From Bacteroidia bacterium (GTDB lineage: Bacteria > Bacteroidota > Bacteroidia > Bacteroidales > GWF2-35-48), in contig JACREX010000237.1 of assembly GCA_016212695.1 (NCBI GenBank), positions 1-38,212 on the forward strand: a stretch of DNA of 38,212 bases. The letters run 5' to 3'. The notes beneath the pieces were generated by a model. It was not told where the DNA came from and searched no databases. It saw only the letters and a list, made by a program, of their open reading frames with translations. Of the stretch, positions 23,570 to 33,815 are shown in pieces. The position numbers were made by a program, and so were the translations under genes. Every line of letters begins with the position of its first letter. Position 1 is the first letter of the stretch.

Positions 23570-24192
23570 TTTCAAAACTGCATTATATTACACAAGAAAC
23601 CGAAAGCAAAACCCACTGGCAACTGGCAGAAGAAGCCTGCGCCTGCGGTGTGGACTGGGTGCAACTGCGTGTGAAGGGAATGCCCGAAGACACATGGAAA
23701 GATATTGCAGTAAAAACACAGAATATTTGCGTCAAGTACGGTACAAAATTTATCATAAACGACAATGTTTTACTTGCACAGAAAATTCTTGCGGATGGTG
23801 TTCATCTTGGAAAAAATAATATGAATCCTGAGGATGCCCGGAAAATATTGGGAGAACATTTCCTGATCGGCGGAACAGCCAATACCTTTGAAGATATTTT
23901 AATATTAGCCGATGCCGGTGTGGATTATATCGGACTTGGCCCTTTCCGGTTTACAAAGACCAAAGATCAGTTGAGCCCTGTGCTCGGAATAACAGGATAT
24001 AAAAAAATATTACAGCAATGCACCGATCACAAGATCAATATCCCGGTTATTGCCATAGGCGGCATTCTCCCGGATGATGTTGCAGAACTTATGAATACAG
24101 GGATTTATGGTATAGCCGTCTCTTCGGCCATAAACAACAGCTTGAAAAAGACAGAAACGATTCACAAATTCAGGCATTTAATAGAAATGTAA
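23566..24192 (+). CDS. thiE: Thiamine-phosphate synthase
   Basis: 208 aa from ATG 23566, whose ATGA overlaps the previous stop; an ATG at 23557 gives three more residues. ThiE joins hydroxymethylpyrimidine diphosphate and thiazole phosphate into thiamine phosphate in the cytoplasm. A TIM-barrel with family motifs in order: VDWVQLRVKG, KFIINDNVLLA, DGVHLGKNN, GVDYIGLGPFRFTKTK and, at the phosphate site, IPVIAIGGI. Length is normal. It is followed, after 90 bp of repeats and a promoter, by an ATPase gene and then thiG. No TPP riboswitch was recognised upstream of thiE or of this cluster. Confidence 0.93.
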   Translation: MISKLHYITQETESKTHWQLAEEACACGVDWVQLRVKGMPEDTWKDIAVKTQNICVKYGTKFIINDNVLLAQKILADGVHLGKNNMNPEDARKILGEHFLIGGTANTFEDILILADAGVDYIGLGPFRFTKTKDQLSPVLGITGYKKILQQCTDHKINIPVIAIGGILPDDVAELMNTGIYGIAVSSAINNSLKKTETIHKFRHLIEM

Positions 24193-24273
24193 CCTTGTAT
24201 TTTTAAATCAAAATCTTAATTTTAACCTTGTATTTTAAAATTTAAAGTTGTATTTTTGCCTTGTATTTTTAAA
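24193..24273. repeat. Three 33-bp-spaced CCTTGTATTTTTAAA repeats
   Basis: CCTTGTATTTTTAAA starts at 24193 and 24259, and CCTTGTATTTTAAAA at 24226, an exact 33-bp period (about three helical turns). The middle copy supplies the -33 box and the third overlaps the expected transcription start of the ATPase promoter. Could be operator sites or a simple tandem duplication. Confidence 0.6.
24227..24258 (+). promoter_or_regulatory. Promoter of the DUF4143 ATPase gene
   Basis: CTTG (24227-24230), 20 bp, then TATTTTTG (24251-24258): a near-perfect Bacteroidota promoter. The start would fall near 24265, 18 bases before the ATG at 24283. It could also drive thiG, which overlaps the end of the ATPase gene. 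Confidence 0.62.
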
Positions 24274-24282
24274 CTAAAATGA

Positions 24283-25581
24283 ATGAAACGATTGTTTTAC
24301 AACGAATTAAAGAACTGGATGGTTTCTGCAAGGCGAAAACCATTAATTGTTCGTGGTGCAAGGCAGGTCGGGAAAACGTTTCTTATTAAAGAGTTTGGTA
24401 CCAATGAATTCAAAAATTTTATAATTATTGATTTCGAACGCAATCCGGAATTTAAAAAAATTTTTTCCGACAACCATAATCCGACGGATATTATCCGTGA
24501 AATAGAAATATTAAAAGATACAAGAATTTCTACAGGGGAAACACTATTATTTTTAGATGAACTTCAGGAATGTCCTGATGCAATATTAAGTATGCGGTAT
24601 TTTCACGAGGAAATGCTCAAATTACATGTGATAGGAGCAGGTTCGCTGTTGGAATTTGCATTTGGTTCTGTATCAATCCCAGTTGGAAGAATTCAGATGA
24701 TGCAGATGTACCCGTTAAATTTCTATGAATTTCTTTTAGCAACAGGCAATAGTCGTTTAGCTGATTTATTAACTGAAGGACCTGCAGAACTTTCAGAATC
24801 CATACATGAAAAATTTTTAAAATTATTACGTACTTATTTTATTACGGGAGGCATGCCGGAGAGTGTAAAAGTTTATATAGAAACTTCCTCTTTAAAGGCA
24901 TCAACAGAAGTGTTGTCAGAACTCGTAAACACATACAGGTTCGATTTTTCAAAATATACACCCTCGGTTGATAAAACCTGTCTTGATAATGTGTTTTCTT
25001 CATGCGCTACCGGTGTTGGTTCTCAAACAAAATATTCAGGGTTGACAAATGGATTTTCAAATCCAACTATAAAAAAAGCGTATCATTCTTTAGCGCTTGC
25101 AAAGGTTATCATTCAGGTAAAATCTGTAAATCCGCCTGTGATTCCATTTGAGACATCGGCTTCAGATAAAATTTTTAAAACATTGATACTTGATATTGGT
25201 ATTATGAATTATTTATCAGGTATGCCTGTTTTAAAGGAGTATCTGAAAGAAGATATTTCTGCACTGTACAGAGGAGCGCTCGCAGAGCAATTTGCCGGTC
25301 AGGAACTGATGGCATCAACTGGCCACTTATACTATTGGGCAAGAAATGAAAAAAGCAGTACTGCTGAGGTAGATTATATAATTCAAAAAGACGGAAAGGT
25401 TATTCCGGTTGAGGTAAAAAGTGCAGATAAAGGCAAATTTGTGAGTCTGGGTATGTTTATGGATGCCTACAAATCAAAAGAAGGCTATGTGTTATCAACC
25501 CGAAAATATGCTGTTTCTTCCAGGGGAAAAATTAAGTTTATACCATTGTATTATGCAGGTCATTTAATTCATAAAAAATGA
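24283..25581 (+). CDS. AAA_14/DUF4143 ATPase
   Basis: 432 aa. N-terminal ATPase part: [19 protein letters not shown] (Walker A GARQVGKT), [14 protein letters not shown] (Walker B) and [10 protein letters not shown] (sensor-like). C-terminal DUF4143 part with [20 protein letters not shown], and [21 protein letters not shown], a pattern like the PD-(D/E)XK nuclease core (E-V-D-x-x-I ... E-V-K). Proteins of this family are abundant in anaerobes and are often found singly in unrelated operons; their job is not settled. Here it sits between thiE and thiG with its own promoter, and its last four bases overlap the thiG start. It looks like an insertion into the thiamine cluster. Composition is more AT-rich than thiE and thiG. 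Confidence 0.88.
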   Translation: MKRLFYNELKNWMVSARRKPLIVRGARQVGKTFLIKEFGTNEFKNFIIIDFERNPEFKKIFSDNHNPTDIIREIEILKDTRISTGETLLFLDELQECPDAILSMRYFHEEMLKLHVIGAGSLLEFAFGSVSIPVGRIQMMQMYPLNFYEFLLATGNSRLADLLTEGPAELSESIHEKFLKLLRTYFITGGMPESVKVYIETSSLKASTEVLSELVNTYRFDFSKYTPSVDKTCLDNVFSSCATGVGSQTKYSGLTNGFSNPTIKKAYHSLALAKVIIQVKSVNPPVIPFETSASDKIFKTLILDIGIMNYLSGMPVLKEYLKEDISALYRGALAEQFAGQELMASTGHLYYWARNEKSSTAEVDYIIQKDGKVIPVEVKSADKGKFVSLGMFMDAYKSKEGYVLSTRKYAVSSRGKIKFIPLYYAGHLIHKK

Positions 25582-26351
25582 GAACAAAATTAAATATTGC
25601 AGGGAAAACCTTCAATTCCCGTTTGTTTACAGGAACCGGAAAATTCAGTTCAAACGACCTGATGGAAAAAGCGCTGCTTGCTTCAGGATCGGAACTTGTT
25701 ACGGTGGCATTAAAACGGGTTGATGTTACCAGTAAAGAAGACGATATTTTAAAACATTTATCACACCCGCAATTTAACCTGATGCCCAATACATCGGGTG
25801 TTAGAACGGCAAAAGAAGCTGTCTTTGCCGCGCAACTGGCACGCGAAGCGCTGGAGACGAACTGGATTAAATTAGAGATACATCCTGATCCAAAATATTT
25901 AATGCCCGATCCGGTTGAAACCCTGAAAGCAACAGAAGAATTAGTGAAACTCGGATTTATTGTTTTACCTTATATTCATGCAGACCCTGTGATCTGCAAA
26001 CGCCTCGAAGAATCCGGAGCAGCAGCAGTTATGCCGTTAGGTTCACCGATAGGTTCGAACAAAGGATTGAAAAGCCGCGATTTCTTAGAAATTATTATTG
26101 AACAAAGCAAAATTCCGGTTGTTGTGGATGCAGGTATCGGTTCGCCGTCGCATGCTGCTGAAGCCATGGAAATAGGCGCAGACGCAGTTCTGATTAATAC
26201 CGCCATTGCGGTTTCTGAAAACCCGGTGCAGATGGCCATCGCTTTTAAAATGGCTGTCGAGGCAGGCAGAATGGCTTATGAAGCCAGACTTGCCAAAACA
26301 AAAAATTTTGCCGAAGCCAGCAGTCCGCTCACATCTTTTCTGGATGAATAG
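25578..26351 (+). CDS. thiG: Thiazole synthase
   Basis: 257 aa. ThiG builds the thiazole phosphate of thiamine from deoxyxylulose phosphate, ThiS thiocarboxylate and dehydroglycine. Family motifs: [10 protein letters not shown] near the start, the Schiff-base Lys in [64 protein letters not shown], and SSPLTSFL at the end. Complete. Its ATG overlaps the DUF4143 stop (ATGA). ThiS, ThiF, ThiH and ThiC, needed with it, are not in the window. Confidence 0.94.
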   Translation: MRTKLNIAGKTFNSRLFTGTGKFSSNDLMEKALLASGSELVTVALKRVDVTSKEDDILKHLSHPQFNLMPNTSGVRTAKEAVFAAQLAREALETNWIKLEIHPDPKYLMPDPVETLKATEELVKLGFIVLPYIHADPVICKRLEESGAAAVMPLGSPIGSNKGLKSRDFLEIIIEQSKIPVVVDAGIGSPSHAAEAMEIGADAVLINTAIAVSENPVQMAIAFKMAVEAGRMAYEARLAKTKNFAEASSPLTSFLDE

Positions 26352-26440
26352 TAAAAAAGTAGGCAGTATGCAAATATAAAAACTAAAATTATTATGCAAC
26401 ATTTTTTTCGCACTACGTTTTTTAGATTTTAAAACAACAC

Positions 26441-26460
26441 CCCTGATAGAATCAGGGTTT
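26441..26460 (+). terminator. Terminator after thiG
   Basis: CCCTGAT, loop AGA, ATCAGGG, then TTT: a 7-bp GC-containing stem 90 bases past the thiG stop. Also lies after the end of the convergent PorP/SprF gene, so may work both ways. Confidence 0.6.
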
Positions 26461-26500
26461 CAGAGGTTCGATGGCGGTTTAGGTGTCAAACTCAAGAATT

Positions 26501-27520
26501 TCAGGGTATCTCAGGTGTTGAAGCGCTCTGGAAACCGGTGAGCATTTTACGCTTCCGGGTATGATCCATCAAAACGACGAGAGAAATTTCAAAGCCGCCT
26601 CTTCCGCCGGAAATAATGTTCAGCATCGAATAGTTGTAATCGTAACTGAAGAATATTGCCGCCTTTTTATATTCGGTTCCGAGGGTAAAGATTATATCCC
26701 TGGAAAGCCTTGTCCATAAGCCTGCAAATATTTTAATATCTTTTCTGAAATACATAACATTGCTTCCGAATACAAATTCATTCGCTTTTTTCTGAAGAAC
26801 GAATAATAATTTCGGCTGCAGGTAAAAATTATTACTCAACCTTTTATCAAGGCCCCAGTGAATAACGAGTTTTCTGCCTAATTGATTTTTAAAGTCGAGG
26901 GTATAAAAAGTTTGCTTGGGATGATTGATATGCTGCAGGCTCACTCCGGCATAGGTACCGAATTTTATCGAAGGAGTATAGGTGAACATGGCCCCTGCGG
27001 AAAAATCAAAATAAGTAAGCGAAGTTGCGGAATATAATTCCTGGTTGGGTAAAGCGGAATTAAATTTATAACCGTCCCACTGGCTGTCGAAAAGCAGCGC
27101 TGAATAATTCACGCTTTTATTGGCAAAACCGGCGCCGGCGCCAAAACTTGCAAATAAAGAATTATCATAATTCAACCCTTTATGATACGAGAGGTAGAGC
27201 ATGCCGAACGAAGTTTTAAGATTGCCATCGCCTGCCCAATCCTGATACATGGTTGCCCCTACCCCGCCCCAGTCTCGTTTTAAAAAATCAGGAACAATCT
27301 TGTATTCAAAAAAACCTGCCTGTGTTATGTATGGAACAGATATGCTGTTCCACTGGCTCCTGTAATTCAAACCCGTTTCGATATTTGACTCCGAATTACC
27401 GGTAAATGCCGGGTTGAGCAGTAAAGGCGCATTGTAGAACTGTGAAAAATGGATATCCTGTCCCTGCATCATCAGAGATTGCATTACAAACACCACACAT
27501 ATTTTCAGATAATTTCTCAT
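26501..27520 (-). CDS. PorP/SprF-family T9SS membrane protein
   Basis: 339 aa from ATG 27520; the open frame extends upstream to 27661 but that part runs into the PKD gene and lacks a signal. Signal peptide about 1-20 (YLKICVVFVMQSLMMQGQ) then the family start DIHFSQFYNAPLLLNPAFTG, and typical IGLNYRSQW-like and GVGATMYQDWAGD segments through a beta-barrel of FGAGAGF, FSAGAMFTY, YAGVSLQHI type. These outer-membrane proteins pair with large surface proteins secreted by T9SS. The gene lies 20 bp downstream of the PKD protein gene, a common arrangement that suggests the two work together in anchoring or secretion. Confidence 0.92.
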   Translation of the reverse strand: MRNYLKICVVFVMQSLMMQGQDIHFSQFYNAPLLLNPAFTGNSESNIETGLNYRSQWNSISVPYITQAGFFEYKIVPDFLKRDWGGVGATMYQDWAGDGNLKTSFGMLYLSYHKGLNYDNSLFASFGAGAGFANKSVNYSALLFDSQWDGYKFNSALPNQELYSATSLTYFDFSAGAMFTYTPSIKFGTYAGVSLQHINHPKQTFYTLDFKNQLGRKLVIHWGLDKRLSNNFYLQPKLLFVLQKKANEFVFGSNVMYFRKDIKIFAGLWTRLSRDIIFTLGTEYKKAAIFFSYDYNYSMLNIISGGRGGFEISLVVLMDHTRKRKMLTGFQSASTPEIP

Positions 27521-27540
27521 TACAGTTTCATTCGTCTGTA

Positions 27541-30500
27541 TCAATGCAACAAGGTAATATTTCCTTTTTTTATCACATTTTTTCCATCTGATAACTTTGC
27601 CCATAAATAATAAACATAAACTTCCGCTTCCTGCATTTCGCCTTTGTATGTTCCATCCCATCCTGTGTTTTTATCATTTGATTCAAAAACCAACTGTCCG
27701 AACCGGTTAAATATCATCAGGGTTGCCTTATCAACACAGTAGCCTCTTATGTAAAGCACATCATTTTTCCCGTCTCCGTTCGGGCTGAAAGCCGTAGGTA
27801 ATTCCACCGTACATTCTCCACCCGGCAGATGATCCAGTATGTGAATCGTATCGGTTGAAGTGCATCCGTTTTTCGTAACCTGCACCCATATTACCGTAGG
27901 GCCGGATGATATTGTTAATGCCTGGTTTGTGCTTCCATCAGACCAGAGATAAGTTGATCCGCTATTTCCTGCATCCAGTGTGAGTGTGCCCAGGGATATT
28001 GCAGTGTCAGAGCCAAGATGAAGGACCGGTAATGGTTTAATGGATACAATCATACTATCGCCTACATATCCGCAAATGTTTGAAGCAATAACATGATACA
28101 GTCCTGCGGAATCTGTTGTAAAGATTATTCCTGTGTCGCCATTCTGCCAGAGGTATGTATCAAAACCCGGAGTTGCAAAAAGGGTTACGCTTGTTTTCTC
28201 ACAAATAGCCGTATCATTATTTAAAAATACTTTTACAGGCAGAAACCCTAATTTAATTGAATCGGTAGATAATCCGCAAATATTGGTAACCCTCACAGAA
28301 TATAAAGTATCGGTTGATGTATTTATCATTTGCGTTGTATCTCCATTCTGCCAGTGATATGAAGAGAACCCAATACCTGCATTCAGCGTGATGCTTGTAT
28401 CCGCACAAATGATGGTATCTTTTCCAAGATAAACCGAAGGCAGTAAAATTTCTGTTATCTGAATCGTATCCGATGCTTCGCTGCACCTGTTGGAAACACG
28501 CACATAATAAGCGCCTGCTGTGTCAACAGTAAATATGGAATCGGAAGAAGCATCCTGCCATAAATAACTGTCGTAAATACTGCCATAAGCTGTTAACTCC
28601 AGTGTGGAATTTTCGCAAATAGCCGTGTCTGCACCGATATTAACAGTTGCCTGTGGTATTAAAGATATTACAATCGTATCTCCGGCTGATGAGCAAATAT
28701 TTATTACATTAACATGAAATGCTCCTGCAGTATCTGTAGTTAAAAATTGAGTAGTATCCCCGTTTTGCCACAGATATGTATCATAACCTATGCCTGCATT
28801 CAACGTGATATTTGCACCTTCGCAGATGGCCGTATCAGCGCCTAAGTGAACCACAGGCAAATAAATTTCGCTGATGTGAATCGTATCGGAAGCATAGTTG
28901 CAGATATTCGAAACACGCACATAATAAATGCCTGCCGTATCCGCTGTAAAAACCGAATCAGTGGAATTATCCTGCCATAGATAATTATCATAAATACTAC
29001 CGGCAGCATTCAGGGTAATGTTTGTATTTTCACAAAGAACCGTGTCTGCGCCGAGATTGACTGATGGAAGCGGAATACTATTTACATTAATTGTATCGCC
29101 TGCAGATGCGCAACTGTTTGAGACAAGCACATGATATGCGCCTGCTGAATCTGCTATGAAAGTCGTCGCCGTATCTCCGTTTTGCCACAGATAAACATCA
29201 TAACCACTACCTGCATTCAATATAATACTTGTTCCTTCGCAGATGGCCGTATCAGCGCCCAGATAAACCACCGGCAAATAAATTTCGCTGATGTAAATCG
29301 TATCGAAAGACTGATCGCAGATATTTGAAACGCGGACATAATAAATGCCTGCCGTATCTATTGTAAAAACTGAATCTGTACTATTATCCTGCCACAAATA
29401 ATTATCATAAATACTTCCGGCAGCATTCAGGATAATGCCTGTATTTTCGCAAAGAACTGTGTCTAGTCCGAGATTGACAGAAGGCAGCGGAATTAATGAA
29501 ATATTAATTGTATCTCTTGCATATGAGCAGATGTTGGTAACAGTAACCGAATAAATTCCGCCATCGGTAATATTCAATGTCTGGTTTATAGAGTTATCCT
29601 GCCAGTGATACGAGTAGCCGCTGCCTGCATCCAATATAATATTTGTGCCTTCGCATAATACGGTGTCTGCTCCCAAATGGACAACAGCAAGAAATCTCTG
29701 GCTGATATGAATCGTATCCGATGCCTGTCCGCAAAGATTGGATGTTCGGACATAATAGGTTCCTGCCGTGTCTGCAATAAAAGTTTGAAAAGAAGAACTG
29801 TCCTGCCAGAGGAAAGAATCCCAGATGCTGCCTCCGGGAATTAATGTGATGGTTGTAGCCTCGCATATAACGGTATCAGCGCCCAGATGCGGAGAAGGAA
29901 AAGGAACGCCTGTGACAAGGGCCGTATCAGGTTTTGTCCAGCATCCAACATCATTTTGTACTTTGACGGTTACTATGCCGCTGACAGTAATTGCAGCTAT
30001 TGAATCGGTGCACCCGGTTGACCAAAGGTATGCGTGATAACCGCCGGTAATTTTCAAATAAATGGTATCTCCGGAACAAATAAGCGTATCGTCTAAAGCT
30101 CCAAGTTGCGGCAATGGATTCACAACAACTGTCCTGATAATGGAATCTTTGCAGGTAAAATCATCAGACACTACTAATTTGACATCGTACGTTCCCGCTG
30201 AATTGAATATATGCTGCGGTTCAGGAAGCGATGAAGAATACCCATCATCGAAATTCCACAGCCAATGCGATTCACCAAAGGATTGATTGAGAAAATTAAT
30301 CCCGGTCTGTGCACAGGACACTGTATCGGCAACAAGAAAATTTGCTATCACGAGATTGATAATAACCGAGTCACGTTCAAATTTCGGACATTGATTGGCT
30401 GTATCGCCATAAATCAACTGAGGATACAATTTCCCGACATTAGTATATGTGTGATAAACAGAATCTATATTGCCCGGTACTATTGGAGAACCATCTCCAA

Positions 30501-33500
30501 AATCCCACGAAAATGAATAAACATCAATCATGGTATCTACCTTTAACATCACAGGGCTTCCCTTACAGGCAACATCGCCGGAAATGCTGAATTCCGCATA
30601 AGGGCCTTTTACATCAATGTAATTTGATTTTGTAACCGTATCTTTACATCCGAATGACGTGGTTGTTATAAGCCGTACATTATAGGTTCCGGGCCTGGTA
30701 TAAATATGCTGCGGTCCGGATATCACAGAAGTTGCGCCATCCCCGAAATTCCAGTTCCATTGATTTATATATGAAGAAGCCGTTGAATCTGTAAACTGAA
30801 CCAAGAGCGGATAACAATCGGCAGCAAGCGTATCAGCATAAAAATTGGCTACAGGAATGGCCTGGATTTTCACATAATTATTTTTTGTAACTATGGAATC
30901 ACATCCCACAGAATCAGTAACTGTTAGAGATATTGTGAAAAGGCCGGAATCGGCATACAGGTAAACCGGGTTTTTTAATGAAGAAGTATTGCCATCGCCG
31001 AAATTCCACAAAAAAGCGAGGCTGTCGCCAACCGTGTTATTAATAAAATGTACGGAATCGTTAAAACACAAGGTTGAATCAAGTACATTAAACTTAGGTA
31101 TGGTTTGCTTTGCAGAAATATAATTGGTTTTTACAAGTTGTTTTGAGCATCCCAACGTATCGGTTACCTTTAATGATATGGAAAAATTTCCGGGATGGAA
31201 ATATGAATTTGACGTATCCTGTGAACCTGAATAAACGCTGTTTCCGAGGCTCCAGTTCCACTGCGAAAGCAAGGTATCTGCGATGGTCTGGTCTGAGAAG
31301 TTGACATACAGGGGAACACAGCCAACCGGATTATCGGCGGTAAAGGCTGTTTCAGGCTGATATACTTTTATGGTTTTATAAACTGAATCTTTGCAACCAT
31401 TTATATCCTGAATATATAATTTTACATGAAATGTTCCTTTGTTTTGAAAAACATGAGAGATGCTATCCATGGTTATAGTATCGGAAAGCGAAAACGGCTG
31501 GAATACAGAATTATCATCGAAATTCCACCGGTAAACGCCAAACTTGTAATAAAAAAATACGGTTTGATCCTGCGAAGGCGACCCGTCAAACCTCACACGT
31601 AATCCCGGGCATCCGATGGTTGTATCCGCATCAAATGCAGCAATGGGATCCCTTACATACACTTTGACAGAATCAAAATACGGACATCCGTTTATATCAT
31701 TGTAAGACCTTAACCTGACCATGTAATCGCCGCTGGTTGTGTAGGTGTGCGACGGATTTGCAGATACCGAATCGATTGCCCCGTCACCGAAATTCCAGTA
31801 CCATCGGTTTGCGTCAACGATGTTTCCCGTAAAATGATAAAGCATGGGCTGGTCGCATGTAAATTGAGTTTTCATCCTCGAAACAGGGCCTAAAATATAA
31901 ACAACGCTGTCTTGTATTAACGTATCATAGCATCCGTTATATCCTACAATAAAACGAAGATCCATATAACCTGTATCCTTAAAATACAATACAGGATTTT
32001 TGAAATGAGAATACAATGAATCATTAAAAATCCATGACCATTCATTGTTTTTTGTCGAGTCCTGCGAAAGGTCTGTAAAAAGAACCGGCGATGACGCGCA
32101 AACCGTATCATTATTAACTGAAAAATTCACAACGGGTTTTTCGCCTGCAAAGATAGAATCCTTGTATGTGGCATCGCATCCCAGAGCCGTAGTAATTGTA
32201 AGCGCAACACTGTAAACGCCGCTGTTCTGAAAAACATGCACAGGATTTTGCAGGTTGGAAATAAAACCATCATCAAAATTCCAGTTCCAGTTAACAATGC
32301 TGTCGTAGGGTGATACATACTGGCTTTTATCTGTAAAAAAGACAGTGAGCGGCGCGCATCCTTTTGTATTGTAAATCTGATTATTTATAGTTGTAACATA
32401 GTCGGGGTTCGGAAGTATTATTACCACGCTGTCCACAAGAGTGTCTTTGCAGCCATGCAGGCTTGTTACAAACAATGTATCCAGAAATTTACCGGAATTG
32501 GAATAAATATTTACCGGGTTTTGCAATGTTGAACTTATATGGTTTCCGAAATGCCAGTTCCATGAAACCGCATTGACGGATTGATCCGTAAATTGTACCG
32601 TAGCGGGCACTTCGCATACATACCAGGGATTTCGCGAAAAGTTTGCTATCACACCTTCAACGGTTATGGTATCAATAAAAGTACTGGCGCAGGTATCGCC
32701 GGAAACAGAAGAAACCAAACTGACAATGTATGTGCCGGGATTTGAATAGGTGTGATCGGGGCTAATGGCAGCGCTGTGGTTCCCGTCGCCGAAATCCCAG
32801 TTGTTAGTATTTCCGCCAACAGAGGTATTATTGAAGTGAAGAGGTATTCCTGCACATACGATATTATTTGCCGTAAACCCGGCAGTTACGCTCACTATCT
32901 GAATGTAGTTGTTTTTCACTAAGGTATCTTTACAACCTGAGCCGTCGGTAACTATCAGTTCCACATTATAGGAACCGAAATCAGTATAGGTATGCGCCGG
33001 ATTAGCAGTCTCGGATGTTGCAGAATCGCCGAAATCCCATTGATATGTAAGTGTTCCGTTACCGGTAGACGTGTTAGAAAAATTTACCTGAAAAGGTACG
33101 GAACAATCATGGGTTGCATTGGCGCTGAAAGCCGGGAAAGGGGTTTCAGAAACATGAATATAATTCAGGTATAGTTTTGCATTTCCGCAACCGTTTACGT
33201 CAATCACGTGCAGCGATACGGGATATGTTCCGGCTAACGGATAGGTATGGACAGGATTTGTATCATTGTTAGTAATACCGTCTCCAAAATCCCATTCCCA
33301 AAAAATTATGGCCCCGTCGGCCTGCTGTGTGCTGTCTTTAAAATCAACCTGCAGCGGCTTGCACCCGGAATTCGGAGAAAGGGTTGTGAAATCGGGCAGC
33401 GGATCGTGAAAGACGGTGATAAAATCGTGTTTTATGATCGTGTCAAAATCAACGCCGTCAGAAATAATCAGCGTAACATCATACGCGCCGGGGTCTCCAT

Positions 33501-33717
33501 ATGAAGCCTGCGGGTTTTGTGCAGAAGAAAAATTTCCGTTTCCGAAAATCCATTTCCTGAAGACAATGCTTCCGGGAGGCGTTGAAAGGTCTGTGAACTG
33601 CACAATCAAGGGACTGCATCCCGATATCCTGTTGGCAGTGAAATCAGCATTAAGTTGAGCGTTGAGTTGAATGGAGCAAAAGAGCGATAAAAACAGAAAA
33701 AACGGCAAATGCTTCAT
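27541..33717 (-). CDS. Giant PKD-repeat surface protein with type B T9SS signal
   Basis: 2058 aa. Signal peptide about 1-20 (HLPFFLFLSLFCSIQLNAQ). Residues about 21-1290 hold some 14 PKD domains, each with a W-x-F/W-x-F-G-D-G-type core (WEWDFGDG, YQWDFGDS, WNWNFGDG). Residues about 1290-1970 are eleven 69-70-residue modules, most with LGADTxICE, xLNAG, YLWQ(D/N)(N/G)(S/D) and DTAGxYxVxVSNxC. These alternate between two subtypes. The last 85 residues are the CHU_C/type B T9SS domain (LPTAFSPNGDGKNDVLYIRG ... MIFNRFGQLVFES ... GWDGTYKGE ... KKGNITLLH). A cell-surface adhesin or gliding/polysaccharide-binding role is typical. The downstream PorP/SprF gene is likely its partner. Confidence 0.93.
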   Translation of the reverse strand: MKHLPFFLFLSLFCSIQLNAQLNADFTANRISGCSPLIVQFTDLSTPPGSIVFRKWIFGNGNFSSAQNPQASYGDPGAYDVTLIISDGVDFDTIIKHDFITVFHDPLPDFTTLSPNSGCKPLQVDFKDSTQQADGAIIFWEWDFGDGITNNDTNPVHTYPLAGTYPVSLHVIDVNGCGNAKLYLNYIHVSETPFPAFSANATHDCSVPFQVNFSNTSTGNGTLTYQWDFGDSATSETANPAHTYTDFGSYNVELIVTDGSGCKDTLVKNNYIQIVSVTAGFTANNIVCAGIPLHFNNTSVGGNTNNWDFGDGNHSAAISPDHTYSNPGTYIVSLVSSVSGDTCASTFIDTITVEGVIANFSRNPWYVCEVPATVQFTDQSVNAVSWNWHFGNHISSTLQNPVNIYSNSGKFLDTLFVTSLHGCKDTLVDSVVIILPNPDYVTTINNQIYNTKGCAPLTVFFTDKSQYVSPYDSIVNWNWNFDDGFISNLQNPVHVFQNSGVYSVALTITTALGCDATYKDSIFAGEKPVVNFSVNNDTVCASSPVLFTDLSQDSTKNNEWSWIFNDSLYSHFKNPVLYFKDTGYMDLRFIVGYNGCYDTLIQDSVVYILGPVSRMKTQFTCDQPMLYHFTGNIVDANRWYWNFGDGAIDSVSANPSHTYTTSGDYMVRLRSYNDINGCPYFDSVKVYVRDPIAAFDADTTIGCPGLRVRFDGSPSQDQTVFFYYKFGVYRWNFDDNSVFQPFSLSDTITMDSISHVFQNKGTFHVKLYIQDINGCKDSVYKTIKVYQPETAFTADNPVGCVPLYVNFSDQTIADTLLSQWNWSLGNSVYSGSQDTSNSYFHPGNFSISLKVTDTLGCSKQLVKTNYISAKQTIPKFNVLDSTLCFNDSVHFINNTVGDSLAFLWNFGDGNTSSLKNPVYLYADSGLFTISLTVTDSVGCDSIVTKNNYVKIQAIPVANFYADTLAADCYPLLVQFTDSTASSYINQWNWNFGDGATSVISGPQHIYTRPGTYNVRLITTTSFGCKDTVTKSNYIDVKGPYAEFSISGDVACKGSPVMLKVDTMIDVYSFSWDFGDGSPIVPGNIDSVYHTYTNVGKLYPQLIYGDTANQCPKFERDSVIINLVIANFLVADTVSCAQTGINFLNQSFGESHWLWNFDDGYSSSLPEPQHIFNSAGTYDVKLVVSDDFTCKDSIIRTVVVNPLPQLGALDDTLICSGDTIYLKITGGYHAYLWSTGCTDSIAAITVSGIVTVKVQNDVGCWTKPDTALVTGVPFPSPHLGADTVICEATTITLIPGGSIWDSFLWQDSSSFQTFIADTAGTYYVRTSNLCGQASDTIHISQRFLAVVHLGADTVLCEGTNIILDAGSGYSYHWQDNSINQTLNITDGGIYSVTVTNICSYARDTINISLIPLPSVNLGLDTVLCENTGIILNAAGSIYDNYLWQDNSTDSVFTIDTAGIYYVRVSNICDQSFDTIYISEIYLPVVYLGADTAICEGTSIILNAGSGYDVYLWQNGDTATTFIADSAGAYHVLVSNSCASAGDTINVNSIPLPSVNLGADTVLCENTNITLNAAGSIYDNYLWQDNSTDSVFTADTAGIYYVRVSNICNYASDTIHISEIYLPVVHLGADTAICEGANITLNAGIGYDTYLWQNGDTTQFLTTDTAGAFHVNVINICSSAGDTIVISLIPQATVNIGADTAICENSTLELTAYGSIYDSYLWQDASSDSIFTVDTAGAYYVRVSNRCSEASDTIQITEILLPSVYLGKDTIICADTSITLNAGIGFSSYHWQNGDTTQMINTSTDTLYSVRVTNICGLSTDSIKLGFLPVKVFLNNDTAICEKTSVTLFATPGFDTYLWQNGDTGIIFTTDSAGLYHVIASNICGYVGDSMIVSIKPLPVLHLGSDTAISLGTLTLDAGNSGSTYLWSDGSTNQALTISSGPTVIWVQVTKNGCTSTDTIHILDHLPGGECTVELPTAFSPNGDGKNDVLYIRGYCVDKATLMIFNRFGQLVFESNDKNTGWDGTYKGEMQEAEVYVYYLWAKLSDGKNVIKKGNITLLH
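28045..29870 (-). repeat. Alternating A/B 417-bp coding repeat
   Basis: Within the PKD protein, eight modules of about 207-210 bp alternate between type A (GSIYDNYLWQDNSTDSVF, ending ASDTIHISEIY) and type B (GYDxYLWQNGDT, ending SAGDTIxIxxIP), so the real unit of duplication is an A+B pair of about 417 bp. Two adjacent A copies are nearly identical, consistent with recent unequal crossover. Outer modules are more diverged. Confidence 0.75.
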
Positions 33718-33815
33718 TAAAATTTATTTTCTGAATTTAAGACGTATATTTTTACGTAATATTTCAGAATAAGTTTGATAGGGAAAATACAAATACTGTA
33801 AATCTATTTATCAGA

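Noticed and set aside
28045-33600. Regular repeats that might suggest a CRISPR array
   Set aside because: The units are 200-270 bp long, fully coding and follow PKD or related module boundaries.
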